A stretch of 64,000 nt of DNA from contig CP130741.1 of NCBI GenBank assembly GCA_030586155.1, forward strand, positions 614,680 through 678,679, read 5' to 3'. The number at the start of each line of letters is the position of its first letter. Position 1 is the first letter of the stretch. The notes below the pieces were generated by a model that was not told the origin of the DNA, searched no databases, and saw only the letters and a program-made list of their open reading frames with translations. The DNA is from Eubacteriaceae bacterium ES3. GTDB lineage: Bacteria; Bacillota; Clostridia; Eubacteriales; Eubacteriaceae. Both the position numbers and the translations under genes were made by a program. Positions 16,800 through 24,410 of the stretch are shown here, one piece after another.

Positions 16800-17759
16800 T
16801 CAACCGCTGTGACTGCAGCTTGAACAGCTGGAACAGTCGCCACAACCAGATATTTGAGGTTCTTCTACCAGGATGCTTTTGATAATGTCCTTAATAAAAA
16901 GGGTGTAGGCGGTGTTGTTTTGTCTGATAAATACTTCATCCGTATCAAAACGAATAATTAATGGGTTGGGAACAGAAACCTCAGGATTGATCATTGATGG
17001 GATCATTAAAGCCTTGATCAGGATTTCTTCACCGGACAGTATGGCCTGGATTCCTGAGTGGATCGTTTTAAGTGCCTGAATAGCGCCTTCTTTTTTATAA
17101 ACAACCGAATTGATATCGCAGTTAATACCATGGGCATTGGGGTCGAAGGCCAGAATTACACCAGCAGGGGTTGTCAGTGGTTCGGGAATGGCTGGTTCAA
17201 AACTATGGAGTGTACCATCTTCATATAGTGAAAAGCCAAAACGGCATTTTACCGGACCGTCTGGACTGTTGAGTTCAATCATTTGCCCTGGCCAGATCGT
17301 CAGGCTTTTAAGGGCACCAGATTCGTAAAAAGAAAAAGAGATAATTTTAGCAGTGATGGTACCAACAGTCAGCTCCAAAGTATAGGGCGTGGTTAATGCG
17401 GCTTCATCTTCTTCACTCCAGTAGCCACTGATTTGTCCGTTTAATGGAAACAGGCGATGCAACTTTCCCGATGGATAGAAGCTTAACCGTTCTGCCGGAA
17501 AGCTTCCAAAAAGAGTTTCGATTATAACAGAATCCTCAAGATTAATGGCTTTGATTTCGCCGTTATCAAAAAACTCCAGGTCATAGCCATTTCTTTTTCT
17601 GACGTTAACTTCACCATAGGCAGGAACCAAATCGCCGTAATCAGTGTTTAAAGTAAAAGGCTCTTCAAATTTGCAGGCTTTAATCATTCCGGACTCATAG
17701 GTCGTTACGTGTTTTATTCCAGTTAGTGTTCCATAATTGGGGTGGGTGTAGGTACTCAT
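16800..17759 (-). CDS. Unknown protein with repeated Tyr-x-Ser/Asp-Gly motifs and a Cys-rich tail, upstream of nif
   Basis: 319 residues, not recognised. It contains about five repeats of a short beta-hairpin-like motif of type F/Y-Y/F-x-S/D/N-G-x-L/I-K/H (YESGMIKA, FFDNGEIKA, FYPSGKLHR, FYESGALKS, LYEDGTLHS), spaced 40-60 residues apart, so probably an all-beta repeat protein. The C-terminus ends in CGDCSSCSSCSHSG: four Cys and a His within 14 residues, a likely metal or cluster site. No signal peptide or membrane segment. Starts with an ATGA overlap with the AnfO-like gene, so both form one unit just upstream of the nif promoter. Confidence 0.75.
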   Translation of the reverse strand: MSTYTHPNYGTLTGIKHVTTYESGMIKACKFEEPFTLNTDYGDLVPAYGEVNVRKRNGYDLEFFDNGEIKAINLEDSVIIETLFGSFPAERLSFYPSGKLHRLFPLNGQISGYWSEEDEAALTTPYTLELTVGTITAKIISFSFYESGALKSLTIWPGQMIELNSPDGPVKCRFGFSLYEDGTLHSFEPAIPEPLTTPAGVILAFDPNAHGINCDINSVVYKKEGAIQALKTIHSGIQAILSGEEILIKALMIPSMINPEVSVPNPLIIRFDTDEVFIRQNNTAYTLFIKDIIKSILVEEPQISGCGDCSSCSSCSHSG

Positions 17760-18397
17760 TTGACAGATCCTTTCTTTTCGACAATTACATGGGTCATTTT
17801 ATTGGAGTCTTCTACAATGGTAAAGGTCAGCCCCATCTGCGGGAAACGTTCCGTAAACCATGGTGGAAAATGTTCACAGATAACATCCAATAGTATAAAA
17901 TCACCTTTTTCAAAAAAGGGCATCAGAGCCATTTTTGATGAGATGTCTGGACGGTTTTTTTGTAATTTGTCAAGATCAATAAAATATCGGCCGGGTTCGT
18001 CAGTTGGTATTGGGGCAGTTGGCTGGTTAGTATTAGCCATCATATCCTCTTTTTGTGTCTCCAACAGGTCCTGACGAATGGCATCAAGAAGTTCAATATC
18101 AAAAGAATCAGATTCACAGATGATAAAGCCGGATTGATCAAAAATTTGATAGGCCATTCCTTTTATGCCACTGGTTATAATTACCCGACAGGGTTTAATG
18201 CTTTCAGCAGTTTCTTTGAGCTTTTTCCTTAGTTCACCGGGAGCAAGTGTCATATCCGGAGAAAAAGCAATTGATTTTGAGATTTCCCATGTATCATTAA
18301 GATTTTCATATATCTTAATGACGGCCATAGATGAAAATTCCGAAATATTATCATTTTTATCTGTAAATACAGCCATCATACCAAAGTTTTTTTTCAT
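17756..18397 (-). CDS. AnfO-like nitrogenase accessory protein
   Basis: 213 residues. The N-terminal domain (about 1-115: FGMMAVFTDKNDNISEFSSMAVIKIYE, CRVIITSGIKGMAYQIFDQSGFIICE) resembles AnfO, an accessory protein of Fe-only nitrogenase. A Pro-rich linker leads to a second domain (about 135-210) with MPFFEKGDFILLDVICEHFPPWFTERFPQMG, reminiscent of small DUF2249-type domains. No anfHDGK is visible, so the homologue would act with the Mo system here. Start set at ATG 18397 behind GAGGTG; a GTG at 18406 is possible. Family call is from memory of the pattern. Confidence 0.55.
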   Translation of the reverse strand: MKKNFGMMAVFTDKNDNISEFSSMAVIKIYENLNDTWEISKSIAFSPDMTLAPGELRKKLKETAESIKPCRVIITSGIKGMAYQIFDQSGFIICESDSFDIELLDAIRQDLLETQKEDMMANTNQPTAPIPTDEPGRYFIDLDKLQKNRPDISSKMALMPFFEKGDFILLDVICEHFPPWFTERFPQMGLTFTIVEDSNKMTHVIVEKKGSVK

Positions 18398-18509
18398 TTT
18401 GTTCACCTCGCGATTATTTAAATCTCAAAGCCTGAATTATTCATTCTGCTGCCAAAAATGAAAAAATCAAACATTTTCTGGATTTTAAGATGGTTCTTAA
18501 ATTAATGTT

Positions 18510-18518
18510 AGTATAGCA
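18510..18518 (-). promoter_or_regulatory. Extended -10 promoter of the AnfO-like gene
   Basis: TGCTATACT reads as an extended -10 box (TG-N-TATACT) about 110 bases upstream of the start; no good -35. The leader between contains a CCAGAAAATG / CATTTTTGG hairpin. Confidence 0.4.
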
Positions 18519-18560
18519 TAAAATGTTTGTAGTTTAGAACAATTAAGAAAAAAAACGATT

Positions 18561-18589
18561 GCAAAAAACGGATTGAAATTCAGTCCGTT
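18561..18589 (-). terminator. Intrinsic terminator after the DUF6773-like gene
   Basis: Minus-strand stem AACGGA / TCCGTT extended by TGAA / TTCA, followed by TTTTTTG. It ends the gene that stops at 18592. Confidence 0.75.
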
Positions 18590-18591
18590 GC

Positions 18592-19089
18592 TTATTGAGT
18601 GCTGTCATCGCCTTCTTCATCAAATTCCTGAGCCAGTTTTGTCTGGCGTTTTTTTGTCAGATGGCCTGTCAAGGCAAGGAGTGCAAAAATTAGTATAAAG
18701 AGAAATGCAAATAAAAAAAAGGTAAATATTAAAAGGGCTGAAAGGTTGGTTTTCAGGTAATCATTATTGAGATATGCAGCAATGGAAAAAATTACCGAAA
18801 AAATGCCGGAACCCGCCAGACTGTACAACAGATAGGTTTTGATTGTCGGTTTAGTGTAATAGTCCCACTGACCTTTTTTATAACTGCCAATTGCCATACC
18901 AACAGATCCAATCATAAAAATAAACCACTCAAAAGCCCATTCTTTAAAAGGCGAACCCATAAATGTCGCTTGAACAATAATACTGCCTAAAAGCAGCCAG
19001 TAAAGCACCCAGAAAAAAAGATGTTCAATTTTATAAAGTTCCATTTCCTGGCGCTCATCGATGACTTTTTTAAATTTTTTCATTTTCAT
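18592..19089 (-). CDS. Four-helix membrane protein (DUF6773-like), regulator partner
   Basis: About 165 residues. After a basic start and DERQEMELYKIEHL come four hydrophobic segments (about residues 27-47, 55-73, 88-110, 122-146), then an acidic cytoplasmic tail. The DERQ...E start and four segments resemble the DUF6773 family, commonly encoded beside small XRE regulators. Function unknown. Start ATG 19089 behind GGGAGGAAA; overlaps the regulator gene by 20 bp. Confidence 0.65.
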   Translation of the reverse strand: MKMKKFKKVIDERQEMELYKIEHLFFWVLYWLLLGSIIVQATFMGSPFKEWAFEWFIFMIGSVGMAIGSYKKGQWDYYTKPTIKTYLLYSLAGSGIFSVIFSIAAYLNNDYLKTNLSALLIFTFFLFAFLFILIFALLALTGHLTKKRQTKLAQEFDEEGDDSTQ

Positions 19090-19282
19090 TTTCCTCCCAG
19101 AATAAATCATTTAAAGTTTTATCAAGTGCCCTGCAGATTGAAAGACAAAGCTGCAGGGATGGATTAAATTTATTGGCTTCAATCATGCCGATTGTTTGCC
19201 TGGTTACCCCTACAATCCGGGCCAGATCTTCCTGAGAATAGTCTTTCTGAGCGCGTGCAGCCTTCATTTTTAAATTTTTCAT
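19070..19282 (-). CDS. Small XRE-family HTH regulator
   Basis: 70 residues made almost only of one helix-turn-helix domain (YSQEDLARIVGVTRQTIGMIEANKFNPSLQLCLSICRALDKTLNDLFW), the YozG/YvaO type often paired with a membrane protein. Likely represses its own two-gene unit. RBS GGAGG is 15 bases upstream. Confidence 0.9.
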   Translation of the reverse strand: MKNLKMKAARAQKDYSQEDLARIVGVTRQTIGMIEANKFNPSLQLCLSICRALDKTLNDLFWEENENEKI

Positions 19283-19541
19283 AACATCACTGATTGGCCT
19301 CCTAGATAAATTTTAATGCAAGCACATTGTAATATATAAAACTTAAAATGTCAAATATATATTACATAAAGCGGAATAAAAAATGCATTAAAGAAAAGCT
19401 AATAAAAAATATTACCTTTGTTTAATGCGATTAATTACCGGCAGAAGTTGATTTGTGATAGATAATGAGGATCATATTTTGTGATCGAACAAAGATTGTC
19501 ATCTTTGATTTTTCTGGCAGGATTGTCAGATAACTTCTGAG

Positions 19542-20432
19542 TTAGGGCAAATCAAAAATTGAAATCTGTTTCTGGAGCGTTTTTTTCTGATAGGCTTCGA
19601 TAATGGCCGGCATTGAATAAAGCAGTTGCTGATGATCACATTCTTTCTGGAAAATATTTTTCAAGTCTGTGGCCTTGAGTGATCCACAGGAATAGCGATT
19701 GCCGTAATGAAAAAGATATTTTTCTTTAAGGCCTGGAAACAGTCTGTCGAGCTGCTTAAAATAATAGAGACGCTGGCGATCTCTTAAAGTCACACCAAAA
19801 CCAGGGTAAATAAAAGAAGCACCATTTTCTTTGGCAAGACGGACAATTGATTTGATGTTTTCCGGGGTGTCGGTGATAAAGGGCAGGACTGGCATAAGTA
19901 GGATTCCACAGAAAATACCATTGTCAGATAGCTGCCTAATGGCTTTGAATCTCTGACTCGAAGGGGCAACACCAGGTTCTATTTGTTTAGAAAGATTATC
20001 ATCAGATGTAGTAATAGTCATTTTTATAAGTAGTGGAGAATGGATGTTAATCGCCTCAAATAAATCAAGATCTCGGGTAACCAGCGGGCTTTTAGTAGCC
20101 AGGGACAGACCAAACTGATACTGGTTGATAAGTGAAATGGCTTGTCTGGTCAACTGATATTTTTCTTCCAGAGGATTATAGGGATCACTCATAGAACCCA
20201 GACCGATAACGCCCCTTTGGCGTTTACGTTTAAGGTTGTCTTCCAGAATTGTTAAGGCCTGTTCTTTAGCACAAATAGTGGGAAAATCTTCGATGCCATA
20301 GCATTCACTGCGGCTGTCACAATAAATACAGCCATGAGAACAACCGCGATAAAGGTTCATGGTATAATCGGTTCCGAACCAATAGCTATTTTTGGTTTTT
20401 ATTAGGATATTTTTTGCAGGAATAGTTTTCAT
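19542..20432 (-). CDS. SPL-family radical SAM protein
   Basis: 296 residues. The cluster motif CSHGCIYCD (CxxxCxxC, about residues 31-38) follows the NLYRGC start typical of the spore photoproduct lyase-related group. GLGSMSDPYNPLE and TKSPLVTRDLDLF are family landmarks. Such stand-alone proteins often have no assigned substrate; I cannot name one. RBS AAGAGGT. Confidence 0.8.
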   Translation of the reverse strand: MKTIPAKNILIKTKNSYWFGTDYTMNLYRGCSHGCIYCDSRSECYGIEDFPTICAKEQALTILEDNLKRKRQRGVIGLGSMSDPYNPLEEKYQLTRQAISLINQYQFGLSLATKSPLVTRDLDLFEAINIHSPLLIKMTITTSDDNLSKQIEPGVAPSSQRFKAIRQLSDNGIFCGILLMPVLPFITDTPENIKSIVRLAKENGASFIYPGFGVTLRDRQRLYYFKQLDRLFPGLKEKYLFHYGNRYSCGSLKATDLKNIFQKECDHQQLLYSMPAIIEAYQKKTLQKQISIFDLP

Positions 20433-20489
20433 ATAAACCTCTTAAACTAGATGATACTATAATAAACCAATATATTATTTGTAACTTTT

Positions 20490-21134
20490 CTATTTTATTT
20501 TGACGCCTAGAAGTCGGGATAATTTAGCGGCTTGATCATAAGAAACATAACAACCAGCCAGATCGGAAATTGAGACAACCAGGTTATTGATAGACGCATT
20601 TGAAAAATCTATTCCTTTTAATAAGGTTTTAAAGAAATTTGAATTATCCAGGTTGACAGACTCTAAAGTCACCATTTTTAATTGCGATTCAGTAAAATAG
20701 CTTTCACTGCAGTCGCAATCTGAAAAAGAGACGGTAGTAAGTCGGGCTTTAGAAATATTAGAGAAATTTTGCTTACACCCTCTAAAAAGAATGTTTTGCA
20801 GTATACTGTCAGAAAAATCTGCCCCAACCAGTTTGCAGTTTATAAACTCGCATCGGTTGAAAAAAGCGTCCGTGAAATTGCCGTTTGAAAAGCTGCAATT
20901 GGTAAAACGCAAGTCTCGAAAGTCAGTGCGGGAAAAATTGCCATCAGAAAACTCACATGATTCAAAAATGCAATCTGAAAAAGTAGTATTGGAAAAATTA
21001 TTCTCAAAGAGATCAATATTTTTAAACAGTTTTGTTTCAATAGATGATTCTTCTTCAAGAGCAGTGGCAATCAGTTTAATTAAATCATCTGTTTCATGAT
21101 GGTTCTGGGATAATCGAGGTTTTTCGGGTTTCAT
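20490..21134 (-). CDS. Pentapeptide-repeat protein
   Basis: 214 residues; from about residue 45 onward a right-handed beta-helix pattern repeats every five residues with central F/L (FENNFSNTTFSDCIFESCEFSDGNFSRTDF...). Acidic and serine rich. Roles in this family range from DNA-gyrase protection to scaffolding; none can be assigned here. RBS AAGGAGT. Confidence 0.85.
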   Translation of the reverse strand: MKPEKPRLSQNHHETDDLIKLIATALEEESSIETKLFKNIDLFENNFSNTTFSDCIFESCEFSDGNFSRTDFRDLRFTNCSFSNGNFTDAFFNRCEFINCKLVGADFSDSILQNILFRGCKQNFSNISKARLTTVSFSDCDCSESYFTESQLKMVTLESVNLDNSNFFKTLLKGIDFSNASINNLVVSISDLAGCYVSYDQAAKLSRLLGVKIK

Positions 21135-21301
21135 AAGGACTCCTTCAAATTTTTCAGACAGTTGAGTTATAAGTAATAAATAGCTGTTTTGTTTAGTTTA
21201 ACATTGATTATTTATGAGGGGAATTAAATTTATGCCTAATTTGCTTTTTGTTACGGCAGCGTTTATAATTTTCATAAGAAAACCATAAAATGGAGACGGA
21301 T

Positions 21302-22510
21302 ATGCAAATTTCAAAAAGAACACTAAAAATGGGTGAGCCGGCATTATTAAAATATTATCCTTTAGTGGAAGAAGCAAAACAAAAGGGTAGAAAAGTATAT
21401 TTTTTAAATATCGGACAGCCAGACATAAAAACTCCGAGTGCTTTCATAGAAACTGTTTGTAACTATCAGCCGATGGTGGTTTCTTATCAGGCTCCAGAAG
21501 GGCTTTTAGAGCTGCGAAGAGCTGCTGGAAGCTACTATCAACGATTGGGTTTAGCCTATACTGAAAATGATATTTTCATTACTAATGGGGGGAGCGAAGC
21601 GCTTCTTTTTACATTTTTGAGCATTTGTGATCCCGGTGATGAAATTCTGACACCGGAGCCCCTGTATAGTATTTATAAAGAGATCGCAGCGGCCGCAAAT
21701 GTAAAATTGGTGGGAATAAAAACATTTGCGGAGGATGGTTTTTCATTGCCGGATATGGAAATGATTGAGCCATTGATTAGCGCAAAAACCCGGGCAATTC
21801 TCATTACCAATCCGGGAAATCCGACGGGGAAAGTATTTACAAAAGATGAAATCAACACTTTGAGCGCACTGTCAAAAAAATATGGTCTTTATTTTGTTAG
21901 CGATGAAGTCTATAGAGAATTTTTATATGAAAACCTGACTTACCAAAGTCCGGCTCAAAAGGCTGATGTATTGGGTCAGGTGGTTCTGGTTGATAGTATC
22001 TCAAAACGATATAGTGCCTGCGGGGCGCGGATCGGCTTTGTGATCACTAAAAATATGGAACTTAAGCAGAGTATCAAAAAACTCTGTCAGATGCGTTTGT
22101 CGGTTTCGGAGATTGATCAGGTTGGAGCAGTTAATTTGATGGAGCTTCAAGAAGATTTCTTCAGCAGTATTTTAAAAGAATACAGTAGTCGTCGTGAAAT
22201 AGTATTTGAAGGACTTAAAAAAATTCCTGGTGTGATCTGTAAAATGCCAAAAGGCGCTTTTTATTTCATGGTAAAATTGCCGCTTAAAAGGACGGCCCAT
22301 TTCATTGAATGGATGATTCGAGATTTTTCCTATAAAAATGAAACTATTCTTTTATCCCCGGCTAATGATTTTTATCTGAATCCTAAAGATGGTGAAGACG
22401 AAGTGCGGCTAGCCTATGTTTTAAATGCGGAGGATATGAAAAAGGGGATGCTGATTCTGGAAAAAGGGTTGGAGGCTTATAAAATGATATTTCCAGAGGA
22501 ATTTAAATAA
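21302..22510 (+). CDS. Class I/II aminotransferase (aspartate aminotransferase-like)
   Basis: 402-residue PLP enzyme of fold type I. NIGQPDIKTP at the N-terminus, TNGGSEALLFTF, ITNPGNPTGKVFT, the Asp-Tyr segment SDEVYREF and the PLP-lysine in SISKRYSACGARIGF are all present, ending with the substrate-binding Arg in VRLAY. Substrate cannot be fixed; aspartate or aromatic amino acids are typical. Start taken at ATG 21302 behind GGAGACGG. Confidence 0.85.
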   Translation: MQISKRTLKMGEPALLKYYPLVEEAKQKGRKVYFLNIGQPDIKTPSAFIETVCNYQPMVVSYQAPEGLLELRRAAGSYYQRLGLAYTENDIFITNGGSEALLFTFLSICDPGDEILTPEPLYSIYKEIAAAANVKLVGIKTFAEDGFSLPDMEMIEPLISAKTRAILITNPGNPTGKVFTKDEINTLSALSKKYGLYFVSDEVYREFLYENLTYQSPAQKADVLGQVVLVDSISKRYSACGARIGFVITKNMELKQSIKKLCQMRLSVSEIDQVGAVNLMELQEDFFSSILKEYSSRREIVFEGLKKIPGVICKMPKGAFYFMVKLPLKRTAHFIEWMIRDFSYKNETILLSPANDFYLNPKDGEDEVRLAYVLNAEDMKKGMLILEKGLEAYKMIFPEEFK

Positions 22511-22651
22511 GGCGAATATAGAAATTATAAAATGATTATATAAAACTAAAATAGTTTCATAAAGTTCAGCAGTTAAAAATTAAATTGTTTGGAGTTTTCA
22601 AAAAAAAATAGAACATGATATGGAATATCGTTGAGCATAAAGGAGTAAAAA

Positions 22652-23599
22652 TTGGAAATAAAAAAGATGAAAAAGGGACAGGAATTCACCGGATTTTTGT
22701 TTATTAAAACACAGCTGGTAAAAACAGCAACAAATGGCAGCCGCTATTTTAATATGATTTTAAATGATCAGAGCTTTGATGAAATTGATGCTAAAAAATG
22801 GGATGTAAAAGAGCATGAAGAAGCAGAATTTACAAACGGGAAGCTGGTTAAGATCAAGGGGAAAGTTCAGGAATACAATAAAAGGTTACAGTTAATTGTA
22901 GAGCGGATGAGAGTGGTGACTGAAGCCGATGGGGTATCAATCAATGATTTTGTTGAAACTGTTCCGGTAGATATTGATGCAATGCTTGCTGCGATTACTG
23001 ATACCATTGAAGGGTTTTCCAATCCTGACATTAAGGCTATCACCCAAACGATTTTCAGTCGTCATACTGATAAGCTGGCCTATTTCCCTGCTGCCAAAAA
23101 ACACCATCATGCCATTAAAGGGGGCCTTTTATATCATACATATTCAATGCTTCGGATTGCTAAAGGTCTTGCTCAGATTTACAGTTTTATAAATCGTGAC
23201 CTCTTGTATGCCGGTGTAATTCTTCATGATATTGGCAAAATTAATGAGATGGAATCAGACGAAAATGGTTCAGTTTCTGACTACACCCCAGAAGGAAAGT
23301 TGTTAGGACATATTACCCAAGAGATTGTCGATCTGGAATTGACGGGCAGAGAGTTAGGAACCGATGAAGAATGTCTGATGCTTTTAAAGCATATGATTTT
23401 ATCCCACCACTACGAACCGGAATTTGGCAGTCCGAAACGACCAATGTTTCCTGAGGCAGAACTTCTCCACCATATTGATATGATCGATGCCCGAATGTAT
23501 ACTATGGAAGCGGAACTTGCACGGATAGAGCCGGGACAGTTCACCCAGCCAAACTGGAGCTTGGATGGTGTGAGCTTGTATCATCGAAGTTTTGAGTAG
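22652..23599 (+). CDS. yhaM: YhaM-like 3'-5' exoribonuclease (OB-fold plus HD domain)
   Basis: 315 residues, the same length as Bacillus YhaM. The N-terminal OB-fold (about 1-90) is followed by an HD phosphohydrolase domain with KKHHHAIKGGLLYHTYSM and the HD pair in VILHDIGKINE. Probably trims RNA or single-stranded DNA from the 3' end. Start TTG behind AAGGAG. Followed after 7 bp by the thioesterase gene. Confidence 0.87.
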   Translation: MEIKKMKKGQEFTGFLFIKTQLVKTATNGSRYFNMILNDQSFDEIDAKKWDVKEHEEAEFTNGKLVKIKGKVQEYNKRLQLIVERMRVVTEADGVSINDFVETVPVDIDAMLAAITDTIEGFSNPDIKAITQTIFSRHTDKLAYFPAAKKHHHAIKGGLLYHTYSMLRIAKGLAQIYSFINRDLLYAGVILHDIGKINEMESDENGSVSDYTPEGKLLGHITQEIVDLELTGRELGTDEECLMLLKHMILSHHYEPEFGSPKRPMFPEAELLHHIDMIDARMYTMEAELARIEPGQFTQPNWSLDGVSLYHRSFE

Positions 23600-23606
23600 G
23601 TGAACG

Positions 23607-24335
23607 ATGGGCGTAATTGCAGAAGAATTCAGACAGATAGCCTGTTATGAATCGGATATTTACGGAAAAATCTTGCCGACTGCAGTGATGAATTACTTCC
23701 AGGAGGTGTCCACTAATCAGGGAATTGCCTTGGGCGTAGGGGCCGATTATCTGAGCCAAAAACAATTAGCCTGGTTTTTGGTTAAATACGATATTCGATT
23801 TGAAAAAACTCCCGAATATCGAAGCCAGGTACGGGTAACTACAGAAGCAACGGGAATGGATCGTTATTGTGCGGTTAGACAGTTTAAAATAACGGATTTA
23901 GACCATAATGACCTGATCGTCGCTGATACCCAGTGGTTGCTTATTAACAGAGAAACCCAGAAAATGGAATCGGTAGATGCTCATCCGGAGTTTATGGTTT
24001 ATAATTGTTTTGAGAAAAAGGAACCAATCTTTAAAAAACTGCCACGACTTAAAAATCCATTAACTGGCAAAAAATTTGAAGTACGCTTTTTAGATATTGA
24101 TTTCAACAATCATGTTAACCATGTTAAATATATAGCGTGGGGGATTGAAGCCCTACCCCTTGAAATTGTTAAAACAAAAGAATTGAAGCGGGCTAAAATT
24201 GTTTTTAAAGAACAGTGCTTTTATGGAGATCAGGTGGAGGTGCTTTCTGAAGCGGTTGAAGAAGATATTTATCGGATAGAGATTCTTAATCAGCAACAGA
24301 AACTTCTTTGCCAGCTTGAACTGACTCTTAAATAA
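23607..24335 (+). CDS. Acyl-ACP thioesterase
   Basis: 242-residue double-hotdog enzyme that releases fatty acids from ACP. Features: QEVSTNQGIALGVGADYL, WFLVKYDIRFEKTPEY, and the second-domain active-site segment DIDFNNHVNHVKYIAW with the Asn-x-His pair, as in bacterial FatA-like proteins. Ends at a shared terminator. Confidence 0.88.
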   Translation: MGVIAEEFRQIACYESDIYGKILPTAVMNYFQEVSTNQGIALGVGADYLSQKQLAWFLVKYDIRFEKTPEYRSQVRVTTEATGMDRYCAVRQFKITDLDHNDLIVADTQWLLINRETQKMESVDAHPEFMVYNCFEKKEPIFKKLPRLKNPLTGKKFEVRFLDIDFNNHVNHVKYIAWGIEALPLEIVKTKELKRAKIVFKEQCFYGDQVEVLSEAVEEDIYRIEILNQQQKLLCQLELTLK

Positions 24336-24398
24336 AATGCCGATACTGACTGGATGACGACTGATAAAAGTTGAAATCCCTGCGGTATCGGCATTTTT
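24334..24398. terminator. Convergent terminator between thioesterase and fbp
   Basis: Arms AAAATGCCGATAC and GTATCGGCATTTTT pair perfectly over 13 bp around a ~38-base loop; A and T runs at both ends allow use from either side. Confidence 0.8.
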
Positions 24399-24410
24399 AA
24401 AAGTAAAAAT

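Noticed and set aside
17756-18397. Evidence for an Fe-only nitrogenase system
   Set aside because: NifD has the Mo-type ligand context and no anfG or second nifHDK set is in the window; an AnfO-like gene alone is not enough.
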